Below, one piece after another: positions 52,474-63,716 of a stretch of 64,000 nucleotides of DNA (positions within the stretch are counted from its first letter, which is position 1; every line of letters starts with the position of its first letter). Position numbers and translations under genes: made by a program. Origin of the DNA: Oasisia sp. SBJ-2009 (taxonomy: Eukaryota > Annelida > Polychaeta > Sabellida > Siboglinidae); the NCBI GenBank assembly GCA_964017155.1, contig OZ024863.1:47782019-47846018 (forward strand), written 5' to 3'. The notes under the pieces were generated by a model. That model searched no databases. It was not told where the DNA came from and saw only the letters and a list, made by a program, of their open reading frames with translations.

Positions 52474-52620
52474 CTGTGTGATTGTCTATCGAGTCAGTAT
52501 CGCAACAACGCCGTGTATTTTCATCGCCGGGCTCTCTGAAGTACCGGGCCGATATCTCACGCCACAGGGACAGCCCCGGGCAGTACCCGGAGAACACTAG
52601 TGAGCATTGTAGCTGCCATG
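52474..52620 (-). CDS. Possible isolated coding exon, family unknown
   Basis: On the minus strand an acceptor (TTCTCTCAG, AG at 52622-52621) and a good donor (ACAG|GTAATG, exon end 52474) bound a 147-nt open segment: SLVFSGYCPGLSLWREISAR, then YFREPGDENTRRCC and DTDSIDNHTG. Composition is protein-like and GC is moderate, unlike the simple repeats on both sides. No partner exon was found and I recognise no domain. Confidence 0.22.
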
Positions 52621-52789
52621 CTGAGAGAACCACACTGATCACGATGTCAGTGAGGCTGGACAACAATCGACGATCGAGGCTTCAGTATGACATTGCGATC
52701 CAGCATACACACGCGCGCTGGAACGAGCCATGCATATCTTCGTACGTGCACGCGCTCACACATGCAACATACACACGAAGGAGACACAT

Positions 52790-53292
52790 AGAAGGAGGAA
52801 GGGAAGGATAGCCGGAGTGAAGGATGGATGGAGTGATGGATGGACGGGGGGGGGGGAGGGGCGTAGGCACAGAGGGACGGAGGGTGGAAGGAGGGATGGA
52901 GGAAGGAGAACGGACGAAGCAGAAGCGGGAGAAAGAGAGAGTGACAGAGAGAGAGGGAGAGAGAGAGAGAGGGGGGGGAGTGAGACAGAGGGAGAGAGAG
53001 AGAGGGGGGGGGGAGAGTGAAAGAGAGGGAGAGAGAGAGAGAGAGGGGGGAGAGTGAGAGAGAGGGAGAGAGAGAGAGAGGGGGAGAGTGAGAGAGAGGG
53101 AGAGAGAGAGGGGGGAGAGTGAGAGAGAGAGAGAGAGAGAGGGAGAGAGGGAGAGAGAGAGGGAGAGAGAGTGAAAGAGAGGGAGAGAGAGAGAGAGAGG
53201 GGGGAGAGTGAGAGAGAGGGAGAGAGAGAGAGAGGGGGAGAGTGAGAGAGAGGGAGAGAGAGAGAGAGAGAGGGGGGGAGAGTGAGAGAGGG

Positions 53293-53323
<31 letters not shown>

Positions 53324-53400
53324 GAGAGGGAGAGAGAGAGCAAAAATAAGAGAGAGGGACAGGGGGATAGTATTGAGAAGGGAGAGAGGGGGAGGGAGGG
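52790..53400. repeat. Long (GA)n/(GGGA)n polypurine tract
   Basis: About 600 bp in which the plus strand is almost entirely purine, GAGAGA with GGGG interruptions and GTGA spacers. It also forms a loose higher-order repeat of roughly 40 bp (GGGGGGAGAGTGAGAGAGAG). Ser/Leu/Pro-rich minus-strand frames are artefacts. Confidence 0.95.
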
Positions 53401-53761
53401 ATGGATGAAGAGGAAAAAAATAAAGAGAATACAGATGGGAAGAGAAATGGGAGAATAAACGGGGAAGGAGAGGTAGAGAGATATCCGGAGAGTATATCAC
53501 AAAAAAGTAGAAGGGCAGAATACACCCTATCACTCTCTTCCATAATTCTTCTTCCAACAATATTTCATTTGAGATTTTCATTTTTCATTACTTTCAAAAT
53601 GACTTAACTGAATTACCTTTGCACATGTAAGACTATCTTCTCCCAAATGAATAAAAAATGTAGTAATGTACGTCTAGCGTGTCGTACGTCTAGCGTGTCT
53701 CCCTGTAACGTCCTTACGTCGACAGGGGTCGTGTAAATGTAGGCGTTGGTTCTCTCTTCAG

Positions 53762-53914
53762 AACCGCCGGCAGTGGCAGCGACTCCCCGCGGGGTCTGTT
53801 GTTAGAACAGCCGCCACCTGGGACCATGCAAGATTCATGTTTCCATTGTTACCGACGACCTAGTGTGTCTTATCTGGCTCGGGTGCCACTTTGCTGCGAA
53901 TTACCTTTGCGCAG
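53762..53914 (+). CDS. Possible isolated coding exon, family unknown
   Basis: A pyrimidine-rich acceptor (TTCTCTCTTCAG, AG at 53760-53761) and a donor GCAG|GTGAGA (exon end 53914) bound 153 nt that stay open in one frame: GSGSDSPRGLLLEQPPPGTM, then QDSCFHCYRRPSVSYLARVP. CpG content is above the surroundings. Neither neighbour exons nor a known domain were found; chance is possible. Confidence 0.25.
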
Positions 53915-54887
53915 GTGAGACATGTTTTACGACGTAAGAGTCGTACTCGTTCGTGGTGTCGATGAAATCAAGCGTGACATCGTTAGGTGAGGCGTGCGTC
54001 GATTGAGGGCAACTAACTGTAGGCGTGTTCTCTTAAGAGTAATCGGCAATGCGGACAAATCCTCGTGGAATTAGGTGTTGCAATAGCTGCCTTTCAATCA
54101 ATGCTACCTGAAGTCCGTTCGTGAGGCGGTATCGTATTTCACACAGTGTTCTACTGTATTATTCATTTTATGTTGAAAAGTATGCGGGACCAACACTATA
54201 CTCTTTAGATTAACATTTCAACGTAACAGTGGATATAGCAGATAACTTAATTCTTATTTTATTTATTATTATATATATTTTAAAGTAAGTAAGTTGTTTA
54301 TATTAACTTACTTTTCAAACGGTTTTATTTACATGAATTAATTGCATATTTATTATACAATCACATCCTGTATATTGCTCATTATTTTATCTGTTTTTAT
54401 ACAATTTTACATTTATCTAACTTATAACCGTATTTATTTTTTATATTAATTTTTTAACATATTTGATCTTTTATAGGCTACTTAGATGTGTTAATGTATG
54501 TACCAATTGTATATGGTTTTTTACCTGAAATAAATGTATTCGTATTCCTATTCGTATAGCAGTTAAAATGAGGTCTGCTGTAATACAACATTATGCTGGT
54601 TATGTGAACGACTCCAAAATGCGAACAGGGATCCAATCTATGTGGTTTGTGGTTGAATGCATTGTACAATTCCACCACTGGGACGTATTGGTTGATAATG
54701 CATAAAGAGTAATTCCTGGAAAAACCATTATGCAAAGTAGGGTATTGCCTACAATTTTTTGCAGGGTTGCCTCTCGATAGCGACCGGTCTGGTCTCCGTG
54801 ACGGTCTCCCCACCAACGTATGTATGTGTGTAAAAATGATGATTGTATTTCTGTCTTATAGAAGGTATGTTTGGTCCAATTAACTCG
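53915..54887. other. No recognised gene
   Basis: AT-rich 54160-54480, otherwise unremarkable. Frames around 54478-54816 (minus) carry no domain. Confidence 0.4.
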
Positions 54888-55060
<173 letters not shown>

Positions 55061-56400
55061 AGCACATTGTGTAAGACAGAGGTGACAATCCAAGGCCACA
55101 GTTGTATTTCAAACATGCAACTATAAAGGCATGCAATACTAAATAGTTTTCATATTTGAAGTAAACATAACACGTCTTTCTTTTTCAGTTTTATTAGCCA
55201 CGAAATGGAAATACAAAATGAAAATGTTAAGGAAAAGCATCGGCGGCAGTCAGGTAGTATTTACTTTGTCATGTACGCATTCACGAACGTACTCTTGCTG
55301 CAGATTAACAAGGTTATCTAATCTAAATTACATAGATCGCAATGAATTATCAGCACTTTAAAGTGTCTAAGGCACGGTTTTTGTTGTATTTGCTCATATT
55401 CCTGGTGACAAATATAAAATAATTAATATGATACGTTTTTTCCAAATTAAGAAAGACAAATCAGAGTGACAGTACGTATTACGTAAACTGTTTGCAACAC
55501 TTCGCGTGTTCTAAATTACGCAATTTACGTCAAACGTCTGCGTAACTTGTTTTGTATAACGTGATTGGTTCGACCTAGAAATCATTCCCTCGCTGACGTC
55601 ACAGATTGGCGCGACAAGTATACGAACCAACTGCGGGATAACATTGAATTAGCGAAATTATTGGTGGATATGTCGGCTCTACCATTCAAGGCTTTTAATA
55701 AGAATACAGTGAATGCACTGTAAATAGCGAAACGTCGGTTTATCAAAAGGAATCATGACTTGAACTAACCGTAGCACACTCACAGACACTTTCATTTGTA
55801 GTGTCCATTATTTGTAAATTATGTTACAATCCTAATGTATCTACGTTTCATAAACCTGAACGTATCAACGTCTTGGCTCATTCCTTTATGTTTGTGGTCG
55901 CGTCACTGTCCATCTAGAAAGTCTAGCAGTAGCAGCTCTTTGGTAAGAAACACGTTTATCACTTCCATGACGTGCTCATTGTCAGAAGGAAACAAACACG
56001 TCACGTGATGAACGTCGCGCACCCTTCTCTGGTTAGCAAATAAAACATCATAAATATTCATTTAATCAGAAACATGGATTTGTACAACTATTTTTATTTA
56101 CATATGCTACATGAACTTTTTTATGAAAAACATGAATATCATTTTTAAACAATCGAATGACGTCACTACTCGGGACTTTCACGTCAGATTGCCGAATCAC
56201 CAGTATGTTGAATCACATAAATAATTATGAGTCAGTCTAATAATGATCATAACTTCTTTGTTATCAGTAAAAACATAATAAAATAATAATACCAGTAATG
56301 AACAGAACGCCGAATAGTCAATTTTAATTAAGACATTAATGGATGGTCTGACGTGAAATACGTGTTTAAAAATCATACGGTGGAGTTATTTTGTGGGACA
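55061..56400. other. No recognised gene
   Basis: Unremarkable AT-rich DNA; no convincing splice-bounded coding segment, no RNA gene and no terminal repeats found. Confidence 0.4.
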
Positions 56401-56407
56401 ACTAAAT

Positions 56408-57148
56408 GGTAATGACCCGACCACATTGGCACGAATGCCATTCCGTTTGTTTTCCGAATAGGAATTTGGGTGTTCGGGGAGCGAACGGATCATATTCGGG
56501 AAGCATTCGGTGTGTTCTAGGAGCATACTGGCTGTTCGGCTCCGTACGGGTGCATACGGAACGGCATTCGGTAGCTAAACAAATGTGTTGTGCATAATTA
56601 TGTTCAAAATTATTTTCATCGACGATCCGAAAGTGGCATCCATGTGTATTCTGGAAGTATTCGGGAAGCATTTTAGGAGCATATGGCATGTACGGAAAAC
56701 GTTCAGGAAGCATGCGTCTAATTCTTGGTGCATTCGGAAAGTAAATTTGGAAGTGCTGGGTTCCGCATGCTTTCCGAACACCCGGAATGGACATAGAACA
56801 TGACGAATGCTTGCCGAACGTTTTCAGTATCCTTCGGAAAGCGTTCGGAAAAGATGCGGAAAGAGTTCGGTCCATTCTAGGTCGATTCGCCGTGTTCTGA
56901 AAGCATTCGGAAAGCATACGGAAAGCGTTCGGAAAGGAAACCTTTCGAGGTCAACATGTATTCAGTCTATTCTGAAAGCCTTCTGAAACAGTACTGAAAA
57001 CATTCGGAAAACAAACGGAAAGCATTCGGTGATACATTGGGGAAAACACATTCGGAGGGACATTCGGCCAGTTTTTGAAAATCAAACCACTTTCGTATAC
57101 GGAAAACAAACGGAAACTCATTCGGGCCAGTGTGATCGCCCCATAACC
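56408..57148. mobile_element. Candidate inverted-repeat element with internal TTCGGAAA array
   Basis: The first about 55 bp (from 56408) match the reverse complement of the last about 55 bp (to 57148) at roughly three-quarters identity, including the shared stretch TTCCGTTTGTTTTCCG. Between them most of the sequence is a degenerate 10-13-bp repeat around GCATTCGGAAA, all in one orientation. No transposase frame: the long minus-strand frame merely repeats a MLPE-F-NT pattern. No target duplication found. The right end abuts the element starting at 57149. Confidence 0.6.
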
Positions 57149-57403
57149 GGACAGAATCCCCTCAGTCAAAATCCCCTCGAACAAAATCCCCTTAATTCCC
57201 TTAAGTGTTGGGGTTAAGGTTAAGTGTTTGGATCAGGGTTAGGTGTTGTGGTGAGAGTTAGGTGTTGGGATTAGGGTTAGGGTTTTGTCTGAGTGGATTC
57301 AATGTTTTACACAATACGTTGTCCGAATTGAAACGTTAACAAGGGGATTTTGTCCGGAGGGGATTTTGTCCAAGGGGATTATGTCCGGAGGGGATTTTGT
57401 ACA
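57149..57403. mobile_element. Small foldback element with AAAATCCCC terminal arrays
   Basis: The left arm (57149-57195) has three GGACARAATCCCCT-like units. The right arm (57340-57403) has four inverse units of AGGGGATTTTGTCC type. The centre carries degenerate TTAGGTGTTGGG/TTAGGG repeats. Structure is that of a foldback or terminal-array MITE; no coding content. Confidence 0.65.
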
Positions 57404-58364
57404 GGATTCCAACTAAAGACACGCCACAGGGAAACGTTCCTACCCTCGCTGCCAACGGTTTCTACACGACACGTCCTCCAAGTCACGGCTGTGTGCCATG
57501 CACACAAGACCTGGCGGATCCTCTGTGAGAAGTGCAGAGGTTAGCCGAGTCGAAGTAATGTATTGGCTTCGTCAGTCGCAACTCCGTCACCCGTGAGAAC
57601 AGCCCAAACACCCGTCCCAATTTGAAGACGGATAAATAATTTCTGGGAATTCCAATGTAATGATCCGTCAGCCCAATCACACCTACCGCTAAGCAGTTTT
57701 GTATTCGAATAGTTGGTTCGACACCCCAGAGATTGCATGTAATACGAGCAGCGTGTGGCTGAAGTCACCAAATACTTATATCACATGGCCAGAGGCCAAC
57801 CACATTCCTCGTGGACTATTTAATTGGTTGAAATTCTGAGTTTTGCAAAGGGACCAGCCGGAGTAGAGCTGCCTGGTACTGACGTCATCAGCAGCAGCGA
57901 CCCCTCGCGCGAAGTTGACGCTACAATTGACAGCACTAGTTAATAGATGTCTAGACCTACGTCATATGTCAACATTATTAAAGAGGGAGCCATATGTCGA
58001 CGCGGTATCACCGAATTGACCACACAGAGGTTGTTAACAAAACACTGATACCCACATATTCGTGCATACAATTTCCACCACAAAGTCGATAATTCTGGTT
58101 TTCGCGGCGATATGACGATTAGTTATCGAGGAATGGACGCTGGCACTTCGGACTGATTGCAGAAGTGTGAGGCGGAACTCCCCAGAAAGGTATCACGCGG
58201 GTGTATCTTGGTAGGCGCTAAGCGTTGACTAATACAGGCTATCGGCGAGGAACACATGAGCCGATGAGTCACTGATTTGTGAAGTGTTGGTCTACCGCAC
58301 AGGTGTCATAACAAACACTGGCAGCTGACACGATGAGAACTAACTAAACGGTATAGGATAGAAG
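57404..58364. other. No recognised gene
   Basis: Two open frames of 60-75 codons exist on the minus strand (57483-57771) and one on plus (57350-57544), but none shows a domain and they overlap in different frames. Confidence 0.35.
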
Positions 58365-58393
58365 CAAAAGCAGCAGCAGCAGCAGCAGCAGCA

Positions 58394-58458
<65 letters not shown>

Positions 58459-58935
58459 AGCGGCAGCGGCAGCGGCAGAAGCAGCAGCAGCAGCAGCACC
58501 AGCAGCAGCAGCAGCAACAACAACAACAGCACCAGCAGCAGCAGCAGCAGAAAAAGAAGCGGAAGAGGAAGAACAAGCGATAGAGAAAGGGAAACATGAA
58601 GAGGAAAAAGAGAAAGAGAAAAAGCGGAAGATGAAGAGGACGAAGAAGAAGACGAGAAAGGGGAAGAAAAGAAAGAGCAAGAGGAACATGAAGAGGAATA
58701 AGAAGAAGAGGTGAAGAAGTAGACAAATATAAAGAAAAAGAAGAAGAAGAGAAAGAGGATTAGAAGAAGAACAGAAAGAGGAAGACGATGAGAAAGAGGA
58801 AGAGGAAGAGGAAGAAGAAGAGAAAGAAGAGGAAGAAAATGAAGAAGAGAAAGAGGAAAAAGAAGCAAAGGCAGTAGCAGAAGAGGAGGAGGAGAAAGAA
58901 GAAGAAGAAACAGAAGTACAAGTAGAAGATGCAGC
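58365..58935. repeat. (GCA)n(GGC)n trinucleotide array grading into GAA/GAG-rich DNA
   Basis: About 7 GCA units, then about 21 GGC units (58394-58458), GGCAGC and GCA/ACA units to 58550. After that comes a purine-rich GAAGAG stretch to about 58935. Poly-Ala, poly-Ser and poly-Leu frames on the minus strand are repeat artefacts. Confidence 0.95.
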
Positions 58936-59183
58936 AACAACGATAAGAACAGCAGCAGCACAGAGCAAGAGCCACATACAAAGTACTAGCTCTGCTGTTG
59001 ACATGGCATGATGTACGGGGACGAGGTCAGGTCACTTGATAATGCATTGACAGACGATGGGCTGACTGATGACATCAGCAGGGGAGTGGCCGTATCGTGA
59101 CGATAGTGTATGCTGCTCGGGGTGATGAGGTCGCACTTACAGGCTGAAGCACTGGGTGATGAGATCATAGCAGGAGTGCACTG

Positions 59184-59450
59184 AGTGATGCCGTCGTGAG
59201 AGGATGCATTGAGTGATGCCGTCGTGAGAGGATGCACTGAGTGATGCCGTCGTGAGAGGATGCATTGAGTGATGCCGTCGTGAGAGGATGCATTGAGTGA
59301 TGCCGTCGTGAGAGGATGCATTGAGTGATGCCGTCGTGAGAGGATGCACTGAGTGATGCCGTCGTGAGAGGATGCATTGAGTGATGCCGTCGTGAGAGGA
59401 TGCACTGAGTGATGCCGTCGTGAGAGGATGCACTGAGTGATGGTGTCGTG
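59184..59450. repeat. 28-bp minisatellite
   Basis: Unit TGATGCCGTCGTGAGAGGAT plus GCATTGAG, about 9-10 copies with a CATT/CACT alternation. Since 28 is not a multiple of three, the three frames of the minus strand read the same 28-residue period; no gene. Confidence 0.95.
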
Positions 59451-61850
59451 GGAAGATGCAGTAAGCGCCGATCTCAAGAGAGTGCACTGGGTGAAGAAGT
59501 TTTGAGAGGACGCGTTGTGTATAAACTAATTAGACAATGAACGGTGTCGTTTTAAATAATTTAATTGAACTAAAACTAAAAATGCAATCAAACATATCGT
59601 GCTAGTCATACCGGAATCCAATGTTGTTAATTCGTATGCCACTTCATTATGTCATGCTATACAGAGTTTAGCTGCTAGCACTGGACGATGAAGCAACGAT
59701 AACATAACTATAATTAATTAGATACGGATGTGAATCGTCAAAATAATCTCCTAGGCTCAAACCGACCAACACTGTCGATATGGACACAGGCAACTAGCCG
59801 GTGCCTCGCTTGGAGATGATGTAAGACCACAATAAGGTGTTCATCCGCCATTACCCATGCGACCAAAAAAGTACCCTATAAAAACAGCATTATGCAGGTT
59901 ATCTGAATTTCTGTGAGCACATAAGCAGTGTGGAGTGAGTAGAATTGTTGTGTGTGTGTGCAGCATGGCATCAGAGCTGTCAAATCATGACAGCTGTCAG
60001 TCGGTGCATTTCTGCGTACTAATACAGTTGTCATTTTGCTTGGTGGTGTAATCAGGGGCAATCCGTGGGTGGGTGGTTCAAGCAGAAATGGAGGGGTGTA
60101 AGATTTGAAAGAAGTTTGTGGGAGCCTGAGGTGTTAAAAGTTCACGAATTATTCACTGAACCTCTGTCTATGGAGGGTAAATATGCTGTAAAATTGTCAA
60201 TAACAGATCTCATCAAGATTAGTAGGAAATGTAGGAAACGTAATAATGGTCGCCTATAAAAAATGCAAATGTGGTCTGACTCCAGATGTACAGTAGCCCA
60301 GCCCTGTTCACACCCTGCCTGGACATTCCTTCGCTCGTTGGGAGGTCCTCGCGTGCATCCTGTGGCTATCGGCCGCGGACACCGCGTCAACGTAGAGTTT
60401 ACCACGTGCGAACTTCGCAGAACGGCGAAAATACATTTCGGGTTCCGCCGAAGAGAGTTATCAACACTGAGTGTTTATCACCGAGGCAGACTCTGACCCT
60501 CAGACGGAGCAGGAGTGGGTGGTAGTGGTACCACTGCGTGAGACGCGACGAGCGCATAGCAACAGCGACCGGGCCGGTGTTCACGTAATAAGCTGACTCG
60601 CTAAAATATTTTTAGAAAGTTGGAAATCATGGCTTCCTACGCAGGACGCCACACTGTTTCGTTTCCCCAAAACGAACTCTGTTAGAGTTTCACCTCGGAA
60701 TTGTATCAGATTCCTCATGTTTGTGCTGAATTGGGAAATCGAGACAAACAAAATGTATTTATTTATCAAACTAACGTACATTTTAGCTTTTTCAAGATTC
60801 CGGTCGGGATTCAGGAAAAAACTCGGGGATATAATATAAAATCATTTGTCAGAAAATAATTTGTCACATCATTCATTAAAATTTAACCATCTTGATAGAT
60901 TCTGATTTGAGTATGATAAGCACAATTATATTAATAGTGTTCAACACAATGTTTTTGAAGTTTACAAGGCGAACCATATCAGACTTCGACGTGGGAATCT
61001 TTCTACCTCGCTAGTTGCTACGTTTCCTACACACGACCTAGAGTGGACTCCCGTAACGGAGACGATACGGCAGTCATCAAACCCTAAAGCTTGTCTCGGA
61101 ATGACGGGAAAGAGACGAAGAGAGAGGAAGATTCATTGTCCTAATGTTTGTTATGACGCAGCCCCTGACGGTTCCAGTCCTAGTCGATCTGCTCAGTGTT
61201 GGCCGTGTGGTTTTTGTAATTCCAATGAGGCCACCGCCTCCTTTCTTTCATGCGCCAATCAGTCACTCGGCAGTCAGCTGAGTTGAACCTTTGGGCAGAT
61301 CCATTTACTGCCGCTTGTGCCGTATTTTATCGCACCGACGAGATGGAACGTCTCCCCACAGAAACGTCCATCGTTATTTTGGAATGAAGTGTACATTGTC
61401 ACCAGTTTGTCCTTATCGTGGGGATCTTAAACATAGTTGCAGGTGCAGTGATTGGTTTCACAGACTTTAAAGTGACATTAGAGTTACTCAATGGAGCTAC
61501 ACGTGTCTAGCATAGAGATCTCTCTCGCAGACGGTAATTAACCACTTCACGTCTCCTGCTGGGGTGTTGCAGTGTGTACGAAATCATTGACCTTTATCAG
61601 CCAAACAACAGATTGCATTTCTTTGAAAAGTGGTAACAGGATGCCTTACGTGACTGTTTCTGTATGTGCAACTTCTGTGTGGTAGAGCAATCTTGTCCCG
61701 GAAGTGACTGTCGGTGTAGCACGAAATATGTTCCTATCAATCATCGTTGCATCAGTAATATCATTGTCACTGGCGTCGGAACATGGTGAATATTTGGGCA
61801 AATTATTGTCAAGAAATAGTTCTATTGTACCTCCAACCCGAGGCTATAAT
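59451..61850. other. No gene supported
   Basis: Several frames of 60-80 codons (60065-60259, 60263-60496, 61101-61286, 61704-61994) have no recognised domain. 60900-61270 has a mixed-charge protein-like look and may be a remnant of a retroelement open frame, but stops interrupt it and I cannot assign it. Confidence 0.3.
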
Positions 61851-61859
61851 TATTCTATA

Positions 61860-62020
61860 GTTCATGCCTTTTTAAAGTCACGACTAAGATTTAGAAACTG
61901 TCTTAATTATGTAATTATCTGTATTTTGTACTTTTTGTGTATTTATTTATTATTATTTTATGAACACTGCAGACGAATTTCCATTCCGGGATGATAAAGT
62001 TTTCATTGTATTGCATTCTA
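61860..62020 (+). mobile_element. Non-LTR retroelement 3' tail
   Basis: GACGAATTTCC, then CCGGGATGATAAAGTTTTCA and TTGTATTGCATTC. It is the plus-strand counterpart of the reversed tail at 30218. Coding part not recognised. Confidence 0.5.
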
Positions 62021-62336
62021 CTGAATTGTAAAAAAGCACTTTCAGGCACCTCACAAACCTCCAAAACAACCTAACTGAGGGCCACAAAACTATATGATTG
62101 GGGGGGGGGACTAATCATAACATGATTAGGGTTGGCTATGTTATAACCAACCCTCCACCCAAACTAGAACGTGGGAAGATTAAACATCGAAGGGCATTGA
62201 AGTTACCTTTGCTGCCTCGGCACTATTGACAATCAATTTTGTTTTGAAACTGGATGTTTTGTTTGCCATTTGAACGTGTTCCAAGCGGTATAATTTAAAT
62301 TGCGAACATTGTTCAGAGCTATAAAAAGTAACTAAG

Positions 62337-62403
62337 CACAAATTCACACAGAGTAAACTTTCAGCATATAAGATGCTGGAGGTTTACTCTGTGTGAATTT
62401 GTG
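62337..62403 (+). other. 31-bp near-perfect hairpin
   Basis: Arm 62337-62367 (CACAAATTCACACAGAGTAA ...) is followed by a 5-nt loop ATAAG and arm 62373-62403. The two differences from perfect complementarity become G-U pairs in plus-strand RNA, so all 31 positions can pair there; on the minus strand they would be A-C mismatches. No tandem copies nearby. Function unknown. Confidence 0.9.
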
Positions 62404-63255
62404 ATAAAAGAGGTAATATTAAATGACAAAAATAAAACCTAGGAGTTGGCACCCTTGTTTTAAAAATTGCGGACGCAACCACTCCAAGCCCCCTATTCTG
62501 ATAAGGGGTGGGGCTTATCGTCTGTGTGAAATAGTTGGACACTTTGGGTGACGTTTCCTTTATCTACTTAGTTTCGTCGTCGTAAATAATTAATCAACTT
62601 CAACATATGCCTGATACAAGGATATCGTCAGCAACAATCATATATGTTGAATCAAAATATGCATGTGCATTATTATTGTTAATATAGGGCCTACATGTAT
62701 ACCCTTGCAGTGTGGCTAAAAAAAAAGAACTAGCTATACTACTAAGTCTAAACAATTTTTCTTCGTAATTTGCTGTGTAGATATAGGCCTACCTCTATTC
62801 AAAGGTTTCTTCGTAATTTACATCATGGCAAACGAAGTGTCCACTTGACTCGGCGAAGTAGCGGAGAGTTCCGCTCGTATCTGTGTGCACACAATCTGTT
62901 GCGCCAGTCTCACCAACCTGCTTTCGTTTTACAAAGAAAATGCCTATTTTGAACCACCACGAGTGGCGCTATATATTTAGAACAAACACTGACGCATGCA
63001 TGCATACACATATATCAAGGCGGAAGATGGTTGACTGTGTCAACATGCAGAAATTGGCTGAACTGTATCCTTTTTTATCACGCATACGTATCCTCATCTG
63101 TTGTAGACAAACAACGTGGCTATTACAGCCGCCTAAAACAAACAGGAACCACTTCAAATTGTTGCCATACGTAATAAGTTGCAAGACGATTATTCGCTTA
63201 AGATGTTTCTATGACTCACCCAGCCATCAGAGTTGCATAGCGAGAATATGCGAAG

Positions 63256-63351
63256 ATGGCGGATGACAGCAAACCGATGGGGAGACGTAAAATACTAACC
63301 TGGATTCCGGCAGCGGGCGGTGGTAATACACACCGACTGTGTCAATATTAG
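63256..63351 (+). CDS. Possible short first coding exon or small frame
   Basis: AAGATGGCGGATGAC gives a start in a good context and matches the promoter-proximal AAGATGGCGG motif seen at many animal genes. The frame MADDSKPMGRRKILTWIPAA continues to a TAG at 63349-63351. Potential donors lie inside it (GAC|GTAAAA, GTG|GTAATA). It may be the first exon of a gene continuing beyond the window, or chance. Confidence 0.2.
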   Translation: MADDSKPMGRRKILTWIPAAGGGNTHRLCQY

Positions 63352-63716
63352 TGCAGACACATATATTACGCAAGCAGATATACGAGGAAAGGAAGAGAGG
63401 TATGATAAATGACTGTAACAGTCACGCATCGGTGGATATACAATATGTGGACTTGTGGATGAGTCAATCGACACCCGACTGCGTTTTATGACCCCAGCAA
63501 ATGGTCAACGACTTCCGACTTGCAACTGTTTGAAATAATTTATTATTACTTACTGTATAGTAAACAGGGAAGAGGGAGTCAGCACCGATAAGTACGGCGT
63601 GCATACGTATACCACATTGGGCTTATTGGTTAGACGCGTCAGAAATACGACTACTATAATTATCTTCTCCACCACTTCCATTGCCTGTGTTATGTATTTG
63701 GTGCATATATATATAT

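Noticed and set aside
52647..53581. Minus-strand frames of about 300 codons rich in Ser, Leu and Pro
   Set aside because: Direct translation of the GA/GGGA polypurine tract.
57271..57282. Telomere-like TTAGGGTTAGGG
   Set aside because: Only two perfect units within degenerate TTAGGTGTTGGG repeats inside a foldback element; not a telomere or chromosome end.
58306..59004. Large minus-strand frames rich in Ser, Ala, Leu or Cys
   Set aside because: Explained by GCA, GGC and GAA repeats read in different frames.
61704..61994. 96-codon frame with a hydrophobic N-terminus suggesting a secreted peptide
   Set aside because: Its second half is AT-rich retroelement tail sequence and it has no family or cysteine pattern; more likely chance.
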